Positions 15,183 through 24,789 of a DNA stretch of 64,000 nucleotides are shown here, in pieces. A program made the position numbers and the translations under genes. The stretch lies in assembly GCF_050033475.1 (NCBI RefSeq), contig NZ_CP188319.1:124001-188000 (forward strand). The letters run 5' to 3'. The DNA comes from Cetobacterium sp050033475. GTDB taxonomy: Bacteria > Fusobacteriota > Fusobacteriia > Fusobacteriales > Fusobacteriaceae. Position 1 is the first letter of the stretch; the number at the start of each line of letters is the position of its first letter. The notes below the pieces were generated by a model. That model ran no database searches, was not told the origin of the DNA, and saw nothing but the letters and a program-made list of their open reading frames with translations.

Positions 15183-17756
15183 ATGGAAATAATAACTACT
15201 CATCATATAACAGATTTAGATGGTATTGCCTCTTTAATCCTTGCATCTAAACTTCATCCTAAGGGAAAAATTGTCTTACCAACAACTTTAGGAAATAGCG
15301 TTAAAAAATTGATTTCTCTTTTTAAAAATATTTTAAATTTTTATTCTTTAAATGATATTGATTTAAAAAATGTAACCAACCTTATTTTAGTTGATACTTC
15401 TGGACCTAATAGAATTAATCCTTTTGATAAAATAATTGATCACGTAAAGCTAACAATCTATGATCATCATCCATTAAATAGTCAAAATATCAAGTATCGT
15501 ACTAAAGATGTCTCAAATTCCTATGGTTCAAATACGTCCTATTTATTAGATATTTGCTTAAAAAAAATTAAAAACTTTAATTTAAAACAACATGAACTTG
15601 ATATATGCTTATTAGGTATATATGAAGATACTGGAAATTTTCTTTTTCCCACAACAAAATTTAAAGATTTTCAAATGGCTGGATATCTAGTAGAACATGG
15701 AGCCAATTTAAATATTATAAAAGAATTTATTAATATTCCTCTAGATAGTAATCAAAAAAATACTCTTAATTTACTTTTAAATAATTCTACATATTTTTAT
15801 CTAGGGAATGAAACTATAATTTTTTCTACTTTATCCTCTGAAAAATTTATCGGTGGGATTAGTGAACTTATTGATGAAATCTTAAAAATTAAAAATGCCT
15901 CTGGAGTTTTTATTATAACTGAATCAAAGGGAAAAATCAGTATTGTTGGTAGAAGTACATCTGATAATTTGCCTCTTGATAAAATTTTAGGAATTTTTGG
16001 TGGTGGCGGATATCCAAATGCTTATTCCACAACTTTCAAAGGTCAAACCATCGATCAGGCTATGAAGGCTATTAAACATCAAATAAATACTTTGATTAAT
16101 TTTGAAAAAAAAGCAGAAGATATTATGAGTTCCCCTGTAAAAGCTATTTTTTCTAATCTTTCCTTAAAAGAAGCTAATATTTTATCAGAAAGAACTGGTC
16201 ACAGTGGCTTTCCTGTTGTGGAAAATGATCGTTTAGTTGGTTTAATTTCCAAAAAAGAAATTTCACGACTTGTTAATCATGGAATGGGAAAGTTACCTGT
16301 TAGTAAATATATGAATAAAAATCTAATTATAGCTTTTAAAGATACACCCTTAAGTAAATTAAAGGAATTATTTATTGAAAATAATATTGGTCGAATTCCT
16401 ATTCTTTATAAAGATACTTTAATAGGAATTATAACTAGAACCGATTTATTAAATGCTCTCTATGATAATTATTCCTACTCTAAAATTGGGACTCAATATT
16501 TGCCAGAAATTTTAAATAAAAATTTCATAAATTTTTTCCCCACAACCTTAAAAGAAATTTTTAAAATAATAAAAAAAATATCCCTTATTCAAAATCAAAA
16601 CGCATATTTAATTGGCGGTATCGTAAGAGATTTATTATTAGGTGTTCCCAATGAAGATATTGATATTGTTGTATCCAAAGACGCCTATACCTTTGCCCAA
16701 GAATTTTCAAAATTTTTCCAAGTTGAAAAAATTGTTTCCCATGAAAAATTTAAAACTGCCACTGTATTTTTAAAAAATTCTTATTCTATCGATATTGCTA
16801 CTTTAAGAAGTGAATATTATCAATATCCTACAGCTCTTCCAACTGTTGAAGAAGGGACTATTAGAGATGATCTTTTTAGACGTGATTTTACAATAAATGC
16901 TTTAGCTATTGATATAGGAAATAAAAACTTTGGAAAAATTATTGATTATTTTAAAGGATATGAAGACATTGGAAACAAATTAATTCGTATTATTCATAAG
17001 GTTAGTTTTATTGATGATCCCACTAGAATAATTCGTGCTTGTCGTTTTGCAAGTAGATATGATTTTACAATTGAAAAAGACACTCATAATTTAATTATTG
17101 ATGCTATAGAAATGGGCCTTTTATCAAGACTTTCATGGAATCGTTTAAAATCAGAATTTCAGCATATTTTAAATGATAAAAATCCAGCAAAGGGTATTAA
17201 ATTATTAAATAAATATTCTCTTTTACAATTAATTCATGAAAATATATTTTTAGATAATTCTTTGCAAAAAAAATTAAACTTATGTAATAAAGTTAAAAAT
17301 TCTTTAAAATTAAATATTAATTTTTGGCTATTATTTTTATTAGTTTTAACTTCTCAATTAACTTCCCAAGAATTGAATATTGTATTTTTAAAATTTGGTT
17401 ATCAAAAAAGTTTTAGTAATAATTATTCTATTGGTATTTATCAACGGGAAGAAATTCTAAAAAATTTAGAAAAATGTTCCCTTCCCTCTGATATATATGA
17501 ACTTTTAAATAAATACCCAGATGAAACTATTATTTTATTAGGATTAGAATCTTCATCTTCAAATAAAAGAAAGATTAAAAGTTATTTATTTAAATTAAAA
17601 AGAAAAATTGCTATAATTAAAGGTGAAGACCTTATAAAATTAGGTTTATTACCAGGACCTGATTTTAAAGATTATTTACAAAAAGCTTTTTCTATTCAAT
17701 TAAATATGAAAAAGCCCACAAGAGATTCAATTCTTAAGGAGATGAAATTACTTTGA
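15183..17756 (+). CDS. DHH-CBS-CBS tRNA nucleotidyltransferase (CCA- or A-adding type)
   Basis: An 857-residue multidomain protein. The N-terminal DHH phosphoesterase has HHITDLDGIA, LVDTSG, YDHHPLNS and EDTGNF. DHHA1 follows (FGGGGYPNAYSTTFKG, near residue 280), then two CBS domains (about residues 315-430), then a class II nucleotidyltransferase head (LIGGIVRDLLLG, NEDIDIVV, RRDFTINALAID, DDPTRIIRACRFA) and a helical RNA-binding tail. This architecture is known in several phyla, where the enzyme adds CCA or only the terminal A to tRNA. The role of the DHH part is unclear, but it could act on nucleotides or short RNAs. AAGGAG precedes the ATG. It overlaps the aroA start by 4 bases. Confidence 0.88.
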   Translation: MEIITTHHITDLDGIASLILASKLHPKGKIVLPTTLGNSVKKLISLFKNILNFYSLNDIDLKNVTNLILVDTSGPNRINPFDKIIDHVKLTIYDHHPLNSQNIKYRTKDVSNSYGSNTSYLLDICLKKIKNFNLKQHELDICLLGIYEDTGNFLFPTTKFKDFQMAGYLVEHGANLNIIKEFINIPLDSNQKNTLNLLLNNSTYFYLGNETIIFSTLSSEKFIGGISELIDEILKIKNASGVFIITESKGKISIVGRSTSDNLPLDKILGIFGGGGYPNAYSTTFKGQTIDQAMKAIKHQINTLINFEKKAEDIMSSPVKAIFSNLSLKEANILSERTGHSGFPVVENDRLVGLISKKEISRLVNHGMGKLPVSKYMNKNLIIAFKDTPLSKLKELFIENNIGRIPILYKDTLIGIITRTDLLNALYDNYSYSKIGTQYLPEILNKNFINFFPTTLKEIFKIIKKISLIQNQNAYLIGGIVRDLLLGVPNEDIDIVVSKDAYTFAQEFSKFFQVEKIVSHEKFKTATVFLKNSYSIDIATLRSEYYQYPTALPTVEEGTIRDDLFRRDFTINALAIDIGNKNFGKIIDYFKGYEDIGNKLIRIIHKVSFIDDPTRIIRACRFASRYDFTIEKDTHNLIIDAIEMGLLSRLSWNRLKSEFQHILNDKNPAKGIKLLNKYSLLQLIHENIFLDNSLQKKLNLCNKVKNSLKLNINFWLLFLLVLTSQLTSQELNIVFLKFGYQKSFSNNYSIGIYQREEILKNLEKCSLPSDIYELLNKYPDETIILLGLESSSSNKRKIKSYLFKLKRKIAIIKGEDLIKLGLLPGPDFKDYLQKAFSIQLNMKKPTRDSILKEMKLL

Positions 17757-19033
17757 CCAATAATTATAGAGAAATTAAACCTATTAAGAACTTTAAAAGT
17801 ACAGTTAATATTCCAGGCTCGAAATCTATTTCTAATCGAGCGCTAATATTAGCTGCATTGGGTAAAAATAAAATTATTTTAAAAAATATGTTATTCAGCG
17901 ATGATACAATCTATATGATTGAAGGTTTAAAAAAATTAGGTGTAAAAATAAATTTATTAGAAAATAAAACTGATTTAGAAATTATTCCACCTAAAAATTT
18001 ACAATTTAATTCTACAGAAATTTATATAGGAAATGCTGGAACTGCAATGAGATTTTTGGCATCCTATATTTCTGCTGGAAAAGGAGAAGTTATTCTTACA
18101 GGTAATAGCCGAATGAAAGAACGACCTATATCGGACCTTGTAGAAGCTTTAAAGGCTTTAGATGTAGATGTTGAATATGTTGAGAAAATTGGCTATCCTC
18201 CTATTAAAATTATTTCTAATGGTATTAATAAAGATTTTGTTGAAATTGATTGTAGTAAAAGTAGTCAATATTTATCTTCCTTATTGCTTTCTGCTTCTTA
18301 TTTTAAAAAATCTTTAACCATTAAAGTTAAAAACCAAATTGTTTCTAAACCTTATGTTGATATGACTATTCAAATGATAAAAGACTTTGGAGGCAATATT
18401 AAATTTTCTCCATTGGACAAAACTTATACTATAGTTCCTAAAGAATATAATTTAAAAGAATATACTATTGAAGGAGATATGTCTTCTGCCTCATATTTTT
18501 TAGGCGCTGCTCTCATTGGATCTGGAGAAATCACTCTTAAGAATTTCTTTAAAAATTCTCTTCAAGGAGATCGTGAATTTTTAAATATTCTTAAGCAACT
18601 TGGATTAATTATTCTTGAAGAAAAAGAAAAGGAAATAACTGTTAAAGGCATTGAAACTTATCCTGGAATAGAAATTAATCTTAACGATACTCCTGATATT
18701 GCTCAAACCTTAGCAATCGTCTCATTATTTTCAACTACACCATCTAAAATTACCGATGTTGAAAATATGAGAATTAAAGAAACTGATCGTATTACAGCTT
18801 TAAATAATGAAATTACAAAATTAGGTGGAAATTTTACTGAATTTAAAGATGGCTTTGAAATAATACCACAGGAACATTATCATGGAGACTTCATTGAAAC
18901 CTATGATGATCATCGTATGGCTATGTCCTTTGCAATTGCAGGATTAAGAATCCCAAATATAAAAATTTTAAATCCTCAATGTGTTAATAAAACTTTTCCT
19001 ACATTTTTTCAAGAACTAGAAAAATTATATTAA
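17753..19033 (+). CDS. aroA: 3-phosphoshikimate 1-carboxyvinyltransferase (EPSP synthase)
   Basis: A 426-residue protein with the EPSP synthase signatures VNIPGSKSISNRALILAA, IGNAGTAMRFLASYI, SRMKERPI, DTPDIAQTLAI, KETDRI and YDDHRMAMSFA. It joins shikimate-3-phosphate and phosphoenolpyruvate in the chorismate pathway. The start codon is TTG inside a four-base TTGA overlap with the preceding stop, with AAGGAGAT about 10 bases upstream, so translation is coupled. The shikimate gene aroQ lies elsewhere in the window on the other strand. A patatin autotransporter gene follows after 13 bases. Confidence 0.96.
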   Translation: MTNNYREIKPIKNFKSTVNIPGSKSISNRALILAALGKNKIILKNMLFSDDTIYMIEGLKKLGVKINLLENKTDLEIIPPKNLQFNSTEIYIGNAGTAMRFLASYISAGKGEVILTGNSRMKERPISDLVEALKALDVDVEYVEKIGYPPIKIISNGINKDFVEIDCSKSSQYLSSLLLSASYFKKSLTIKVKNQIVSKPYVDMTIQMIKDFGGNIKFSPLDKTYTIVPKEYNLKEYTIEGDMSSASYFLGAALIGSGEITLKNFFKNSLQGDREFLNILKQLGLIILEEKEKEITVKGIETYPGIEINLNDTPDIAQTLAIVSLFSTTPSKITDVENMRIKETDRITALNNEITKLGGNFTEFKDGFEIIPQEHYHGDFIETYDDHRMAMSFAIAGLRIPNIKILNPQCVNKTFPTFFQELEKLY

Positions 19034-19046
19034 ATTAGGAGGTTAT

Positions 19047-21323
19047 ATGTTTAGATATCTTTTCCCTTTTTTATTTTTGATTTCTACTACTATTCTTTTG
19101 GGAAAAGACCTTTCTCCTGAAGATAAGGAAATAGAAAAATTACAACAACAAATTAAACTGTTACAACAAAAAATTGTAACTTTAGAAAATAAAAAAATAG
19201 ATAGAATAAAAAAACAAAAAAAATCTCCCTCTGTTGCTTTAGTTTTAAGTGGTGGTGGTGCTAAGGGATTTGCACATATAGGAGTCTTAAAAGCATTGGA
19301 AAAAAACCATATTAAAATTGATTCTATCACTGGCTCTAGTATGGGAGCAATTGTTGCTGCATTATATTCTGCCGGTTATACTCCTGATCAAATTGAAAAA
19401 ATTTTATCTAATATAAATTGGGAAAAATCTTTTGAAGATAATCCTAACCGGGAAGATATGCCACTAGAACAAAAAGCTCTTTCTAAAGATTATGGTTTAT
19501 CATTAAGATATGACGGTGATTTTAATTTCTCTTTACCTAAAAGTTTAAGAAATAGCCAACGGGCATATTTATATTTAAAAAAATTATTATGGAATGTCGA
19601 TAGTATCCATGATTTCAATAAATTGCCTATCCCTTTGAGAATTGTTGCTACAAACTTGGATACAGGTAAAGCTACTACTTTTGACCATGGTGATTTGGCT
19701 AAAGCTGTCACTGCAAGTATGGCTATTCCTACTATATTTGATCCAGTTAAAATTGGCAATCATTACTATGTTGATGGATTAGTTTCTCGAAACTTTCCTG
19801 TTCAAGACGCTGTAAATTTAGGAGCCGATGTTATCATTGGAGTAGATGTTGGTACAACTGTTAAACCAAAGTCGGATTATAATATTATTAGTACTATGGA
19901 TCAAATTTTAGCTATTCAAAGTGCTCATTCAACTCCTGAGCAAAGAAAGTTAACAACAATACTTATTACTCCTGATGTAGGTAAATATAAATCTACAGAT
20001 TTATCTGAGTATAAAGCAATTACTAAAGAGGGTGAACTTGCTGCAGATAAAAAAATGAAAGAGATCTTACAATTCCCTATTCAAACTACTAAAAGTGAAA
20101 AAGTAGAAACTGTGTCTAAATCAATAACCATCAACAATATTATTATTAACAATAAAAATAATAATCATAAATATATAATTAAAAGTGTTTTCGAAAACTA
20201 CTTACATAAACCAATTACATTGAGCACTTTACAAAATTTAATTTTAAAATTATATAGTTTTAGTTTTATTGATAAAGTTTATTATGTTTTGGATAAAAAT
20301 ACTTTACATTTAGATATCCAGGAAGCACCTTCTAATATTGTGGGAATTGGATTTAATTATCAAACCAACTATGGAACTACTTTTTCTATTGGTACTGATA
20401 TAAATCGTGCTGGTAAATACGGAAGTATTTCTACAATTGAAGGAACCTTCGGAGATTATTTAGGATTAGAATTAAATAATTTCTTCTATTATGGTGTTTC
20501 AAATAAAATTGGTATTTTATTTGACTTAAAATATTATGAATCACCATTTTTACTTTATGATAAAAAGAAAAAAATTAGTCAATTTAAAAATGATACTTAT
20601 ATGACTAAAATTGGATTATTAACTCAATATAATAATATGTTCCTATTATCCTACGGAATTTCAATGAGTTATTCTAAATTGAATCAAGAAATTGGAAGAA
20701 AATCCACTGAAGATTTATGTTATTCGAAAAGTTATGGTAATGTATTTTTAAATTTAACTTGGGATAAAACTAATACAAATGTTTATCCAACAAGTGGTAC
20801 AAAAGGAAATATTCAATATAATTGGGGAGGAAACTTAGGACAAGATAATTTAAATTTCTCAACACCAGCTTATCTTATGGAAGGATATTTTCCTATTACT
20901 GATAATTTAAGTATTAACTCTTCCATTTTTGGAGCTTCCATAAATGGTGATGATGTTTTGGCTGATAAATATATTAAGTTAGGTGGTTCTAAAACAAATA
21001 TTAATGAAAGAACCTTTGCCTTTGATGGTTATTATTTCCAACAAAAATTATTAAAATCTCTAATGGGAACTTCCTTTGGAATACAATATGAAATTTTAGA
21101 TAATTTATTTTTATTCGGAAAATGGAATATAGCTACTTTTGATGAACCTAAGGTTAATTATGATTTCTATGATAATAATAAAATTTGGAAAAATTATCAT
21201 CAAGGTTATGGAGTAGGTATTGGATATTCTAGTATTATCGGGCCTGTAGAATTCTCTCTTTCTAAAACTAATTCTGGAGATGAAATTCTAGCACAATTTA
21301 GCATTGGATATAGTTTTGATTAA
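19047..21323 (+). CDS. fplA: patatin-domain type Vd autotransporter, FplA-like phospholipase
   Basis: A 758-residue protein with a signal peptide, a short coiled coil (residues about 25-55, KEIEKLQQQIKLLQQKI), a patatin domain with the oxyanion motif SGGGAKG (68-74), nucleophile elbow GSSMG (Ser98) and DG motif (Asp243), a POTRA-like linker (about 355-430) and a C-terminal Omp85-type beta barrel. This is the architecture of the Fusobacterium phospholipase FplA, an A1-type lipase displayed or released at the surface, and the Ser98/Asp243 positions agree with that protein as I recall it. The C-terminus is SIGYSFD, ending one residue after the aromatic residue. GGAGG precedes the ATG. It is the last gene of its operon and is followed by a bidirectional terminator. 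Confidence 0.88.
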   Translation: MFRYLFPFLFLISTTILLGKDLSPEDKEIEKLQQQIKLLQQKIVTLENKKIDRIKKQKKSPSVALVLSGGGAKGFAHIGVLKALEKNHIKIDSITGSSMGAIVAALYSAGYTPDQIEKILSNINWEKSFEDNPNREDMPLEQKALSKDYGLSLRYDGDFNFSLPKSLRNSQRAYLYLKKLLWNVDSIHDFNKLPIPLRIVATNLDTGKATTFDHGDLAKAVTASMAIPTIFDPVKIGNHYYVDGLVSRNFPVQDAVNLGADVIIGVDVGTTVKPKSDYNIISTMDQILAIQSAHSTPEQRKLTTILITPDVGKYKSTDLSEYKAITKEGELAADKKMKEILQFPIQTTKSEKVETVSKSITINNIIINNKNNNHKYIIKSVFENYLHKPITLSTLQNLILKLYSFSFIDKVYYVLDKNTLHLDIQEAPSNIVGIGFNYQTNYGTTFSIGTDINRAGKYGSISTIEGTFGDYLGLELNNFFYYGVSNKIGILFDLKYYESPFLLYDKKKKISQFKNDTYMTKIGLLTQYNNMFLLSYGISMSYSKLNQEIGRKSTEDLCYSKSYGNVFLNLTWDKTNTNVYPTSGTKGNIQYNWGGNLGQDNLNFSTPAYLMEGYFPITDNLSINSSIFGASINGDDVLADKYIKLGGSKTNINERTFAFDGYYFQQKLLKSLMGTSFGIQYEILDNLFLFGKWNIATFDEPKVNYDFYDNNKIWKNYHQGYGVGIGYSSIIGPVEFSLSKTNSGDEILAQFSIGYSFD

Positions 21324-21325
21324 AA

Positions 21326-21358
21326 AAAGGGTTGGTAAAAATTTACCAACCTCATTTT
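21326..21358. terminator. bidirectional terminator between fplA-like gene and tgt
   Basis: Inverted repeat GGTTGGTAAA (21330-21339) and TTTACCAACC (21342-21351). T-rich sequence follows on both strands (TCATTTTT on plus, CTTTTTTT on minus). It separates two convergent transcripts. Confidence 0.85.
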
Positions 21359-21360
21359 TA

Positions 21361-22527
21361 TTACTCACCTATTTTTTTAGGTTTAATCCATTCACTAGAT
21401 TTACCCATATTATAGTTATTTAAAAATTCTTCTTTATATTTTTTAAATTTTCCATCTAATATGGCTTTTCTTGCATTTTTCATTAATTGTAATAAGAAAT
21501 ATAAGTTATGATAAGTTGCCAATCTTGCACCTAACATTTCTTCCGCTTTAAATAAATGTCTTATATATCCTCTTGTATAGTTTCTACATACATAGCATTG
21601 ACATCCCTCATCTAATGGTCTATCATCTTCTGCATAAGAAGCATTCTTTATTACAAGTCTTCCGTATTTTGTAAATACTGTTCCATGTCTTCCTATTCTT
21701 GTAGGCTGAACACAATCCATCATATCAATTCCTGATTCAACTGCTTCTAACATATCTACTGGTTCTCCAACACCCATTAAATATCTAGGTTTATTTTCAG
21801 GTAATTTCTCTACGATATAATCTAGTATTCTATACATATCCTCTCTTGGTTCTCCAACCGCAAGTCCACCAACTGCATATCCTGAAAAATGCTCGTCTAA
21901 TTCTTTTAATTCATTATAACTTTTATCTCTTAAATCTTCATATATTCCACCTTGAACAATTGCAAATAATCCTTGTTCATCTGGTCTTCTGTGAGCCTCT
22001 ACACATCTTTTTGCCCATCTAGTTGTTCTTTCTATAGACGGAATTATATACTCTCTTGAAGATAACCCAGGTGGGCATTCATCAAATAGCATCACGATAT
22101 CTGATCCTAAATTATTTTGAATGTTTATAGATTTTTCTGGAGAAATAAAATGTTTTGAACCATCTATGTGAGATCTAAAATGAACTCCCTCTTCTTTGAT
22201 TTGTCTTAAATCTCCTAAACTAAATACTTGAAATCCTCCACTATCTGTTAAAATTGGATGTTTCCAATTCATAAATTTATGAAGTCCTCCAAATTTTGCA
22301 ACTAATTCATCACTAGGTCTTAAATATAGATGATATGTATTTCCTAATATTATTTCAGCACCCATTTCTTCCAATTCCTCAGGTGTCATACTTTTTACTG
22401 TTGCCTGAGTTCCAACTGGCATAAAAACTGGTGTTTCTATTTTTCCATGCGGTGTTGTTATTACCCCAGCTCTTGCTTTTCCATCCTTATGTAGTAATTC
22501 ATATTCTACTGGTAATTTTTTCTTCAT
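21361..22527 (-). CDS. tgt: tRNA-guanine transglycosylase
   Basis: A 388-residue protein with Tgt signatures: PVFMPVGTQATVKSMTPEEL near the N-terminus, ILTDSGGFQVFSL, MLFDECPPG, GGLAVGEPREDMYRIL, and the zinc site CQCYVCRNYTRGYIRHL plus a following YHNL histidine. It exchanges guanine at position 34 of certain tRNAs for preQ1 in queuosine synthesis. A TTG seven codons upstream extends the frame, but AGGAGAGG lies directly before the ATG at 22527, giving the start MKKKLPVEYEL. It follows the RelA/SpoT gene by 10 bases. Confidence 0.97.
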   Translation of the reverse strand: MKKKLPVEYELLHKDGKARAGVITTPHGKIETPVFMPVGTQATVKSMTPEELEEMGAEIILGNTYHLYLRPSDELVAKFGGLHKFMNWKHPILTDSGGFQVFSLGDLRQIKEEGVHFRSHIDGSKHFISPEKSINIQNNLGSDIVMLFDECPPGLSSREYIIPSIERTTRWAKRCVEAHRRPDEQGLFAIVQGGIYEDLRDKSYNELKELDEHFSGYAVGGLAVGEPREDMYRILDYIVEKLPENKPRYLMGVGEPVDMLEAVESGIDMMDCVQPTRIGRHGTVFTKYGRLVIKNASYAEDDRPLDEGCQCYVCRNYTRGYIRHLFKAEEMLGARLATYHNLYFLLQLMKNARKAILDGKFKKYKEEFLNNYNMGKSSEWIKPKKIGE

Positions 22528-22537
22528 TAATCCTCTC

Positions 22538-24715
22538 CTATCTTTCAATAGATATTACATCTTTTATCTTTAATAAGTTGTTTAACAAATTAGTATACTC
22601 ATTTTTATTACATATTTCAATAGTTAGTTTTATACTAATTAATTTATCAAGACCTTTTAGTATCTCATTTGAATTTACTGTAACTAAATTTATTTTGTGA
22701 TTTCCAATTATAGTAACTACATCCATAAGTATATTTTTTCTATCACTTGCCAAAATTTTAAAAGAAAATTTATATTTATTACATTTTGGACTACTTGCCA
22801 ATAATTTTTCATCCCATTTAACATCTATAACTCTACATGGATCATGTTCAACTAGAGATTGATAATTCTTACAATCTTTTCTATGAATTGCTATCCCTGT
22901 AAGTTTCGTTACATAACCACCAACTTCATCCCCTGGTAGAGGTGTACAACATTTTGCAAATCTTATTAATGTATTATTAATTCCATCTATAACTATTCCA
23001 TAGTCATTTTTTTTAGAATTTTTTTCTTTTCTTTTTGTTAAAAGATCATCTATATTTGAAATGTTTGATGCTTTTATTTTTTCTATTTCAGTTTTTAATT
23101 TACCTAAAATTATATCAATTTTACTTCTTTTCTCAGCCAATTGAAAATAATATTCTTCTAAATTATTTATATTGTGTTTTTCTAAATGTTTTTTCAAAAT
23201 AGGACTCTCTTCAAATTCTTTTAAAGTCATTCCTAATTTATTTATTTCTTTTTCTAATAATTCTTTTCCTAGTTTAGTATTTTCAACTAATTTTTTATCT
23301 TTTAACCATTTTTTTATCTTACTTTTAGCCCCTTGAGTTACAACTATATCTAACCAATCATTCCCTGGTCCCTTGGCATTTTTGGAAGTTATAATCTCTA
23401 TTCTATCTCCATTTTGCAATTTATAATCTAAAGGAACTATTTTTCCATTTACTTTTGCTCCAACACATTTACATCCAATTTCAGTATGAATATTAAATGC
23501 AAAATCTAATGGTGTAGATCCTTGAGCTAACTCTACTACATCACCCTTAGGAGAAAATACAAAAACTGTTTCTTTCATTATATCACCAGTTACAGTTTGA
23601 ACAAATTCCTCTGCATTTTCAGCTCCCTGATGTATCTCTACTATATTTCTAAGCCAACCATATATTTGATCTTTTTTTCCAACCTTAGTTTTTTCTTTAT
23701 AGCTCCAGTGAGCTGCTATTCCCTCTTCAGCAATTTTATCCATATCTTCTGTTCTAATTTGTATCTCTATAAATTTCCCAAGAGGACCTACTATAGTTGT
23801 ATGTATAGATTGATAATTATTGGATTTAGGAACTGCTATATAATCTTTAAATCTTCCTGGGACAGGTCTAAAGTTACTATGAATTATTCCCAAAGTATTG
23901 TAACATTCAGCTTCTGTTTTCACTATTATTCTTATTCCCATTAAATCATATATATCATCAAAATCTTTGCCTTTTTCATACATTTTTTTATAAATACTGT
24001 AAAAATGTTTGAACCTTCCTTTAACTGTTCCATCTATTCCTGTTTCTTCTATTAATTTTTTTATTTCTTGAACTATCTCTTCTATATATTCTTTTCTCTC
24101 ATTTTTTTTAGAATCTATTAGTCTTTTTATTTCCTTGTAAATATCAGGTTTTAAATAATAAAGAGCCATATCTTCTAATTCCCATTTTATTTTGGCCATT
24201 CCAAGTCTATGAGCTAATGGAGCATATATAGAAAGAGTTTCTTGAGATATACTAATTTGTTTTTCAGGCTTCATATATTTAAGTGTTCTCATATTATGAA
24301 GTCTATCGGCTAACTTTATTATTATAACTCTTATATCCTGAGCCATGGCAATAATCATTTTTCTTATATTTTCATCTTGTTTTTTAGTTCCATTTGGCAA
24401 ACAATCTAATTTTGTTACTCCATCTACTAATAAAGCAACTTCATCTCCAAAATTGTATTTTATATCTGCCAAAGTAATTAATGTATCTTCAACTATATCA
24501 TGAAGTATTCCTGCTACAATTGCATCGGTATCTAGTTTCATATCAATTAATATTTTGGTAACTTCTACAGGATGTAATATATAATGATCTCCTGATTTTC
24601 TATATTGTCCTTGGTGACATTCCTCAGCAAAAAAAAGAGCTAATTTTATTTTTTCTTTGTCAACCTTTAATCCGTTCGCGTCTATCTCCTTCTCTATTTC
24701 GTGCCAATAATCCAT
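22538..24715 (-). CDS. bifunctional (p)ppGpp synthetase/hydrolase, RelA/SpoT homologue
   Basis: A 725-residue long RSH protein. The order is an HD hydrolase domain (HPVEVTKILIDM, ILHDIVEDT, KLADRLHNMRTL), a synthetase domain (GRFKHFYSIYKKM, YDLMGIRIIV, NYQSIHTTIVGP), a TGS domain (VFVFSPKGDVVELAQGSTPL), a zinc-finger/helical region (CCTPLPGDEVGGYVT) and a C-terminal ACT domain. The intact HD motif indicates hydrolase activity, and the complete synthetase domain suggests a bifunctional Rel enzyme. It makes and removes (p)ppGpp in the stringent response. A GAGAGAGG ribosome site precedes the ATG. It sits between apt and tgt; the apt-rel pairing is common in bacteria. Confidence 0.95.
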   Translation of the reverse strand: MDYWHEIEKEIDANGLKVDKEKIKLALFFAEECHQGQYRKSGDHYILHPVEVTKILIDMKLDTDAIVAGILHDIVEDTLITLADIKYNFGDEVALLVDGVTKLDCLPNGTKKQDENIRKMIIAMAQDIRVIIIKLADRLHNMRTLKYMKPEKQISISQETLSIYAPLAHRLGMAKIKWELEDMALYYLKPDIYKEIKRLIDSKKNERKEYIEEIVQEIKKLIEETGIDGTVKGRFKHFYSIYKKMYEKGKDFDDIYDLMGIRIIVKTEAECYNTLGIIHSNFRPVPGRFKDYIAVPKSNNYQSIHTTIVGPLGKFIEIQIRTEDMDKIAEEGIAAHWSYKEKTKVGKKDQIYGWLRNIVEIHQGAENAEEFVQTVTGDIMKETVFVFSPKGDVVELAQGSTPLDFAFNIHTEIGCKCVGAKVNGKIVPLDYKLQNGDRIEIITSKNAKGPGNDWLDIVVTQGAKSKIKKWLKDKKLVENTKLGKELLEKEINKLGMTLKEFEESPILKKHLEKHNINNLEEYYFQLAEKRSKIDIILGKLKTEIEKIKASNISNIDDLLTKRKEKNSKKNDYGIVIDGINNTLIRFAKCCTPLPGDEVGGYVTKLTGIAIHRKDCKNYQSLVEHDPCRVIDVKWDEKLLASSPKCNKYKFSFKILASDRKNILMDVVTIIGNHKINLVTVNSNEILKGLDKLISIKLTIEICNKNEYTNLLNNLLKIKDVISIER

Positions 24716-24754
24716 AAACTTAACCTCTCTCTATAAATTCCCTTTAATTTAATT

Positions 24755-24789
24755 TTAAGGCGACACAAACGTGTCGCCTTAATTTTTTT
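24755..24789. repeat. strong hairpin between apt and rel with plus-strand T run
   Basis: Perfect 12-base inverted repeat TTAAGGCGACAC (24755-24766) and GTGTCGCCTTAA (24771-24782) with a four-base loop, GC-rich for this genome. A run of seven T (24783-24789) follows on the plus strand. Both flanking genes are on the minus strand, where the sequence after the stem (AATTAAATTAAA) is no U tract. It may end antisense transcription, or act as an RNA processing or stabilising element between apt and rel. Confidence 0.75.

Noticed and set aside
24755..24789. Simple intrinsic terminator of apt
   Set aside because: The T run is on the plus strand while apt is on minus; the minus strand has no U tract after the stem, so I report it as an oriented puzzle instead.
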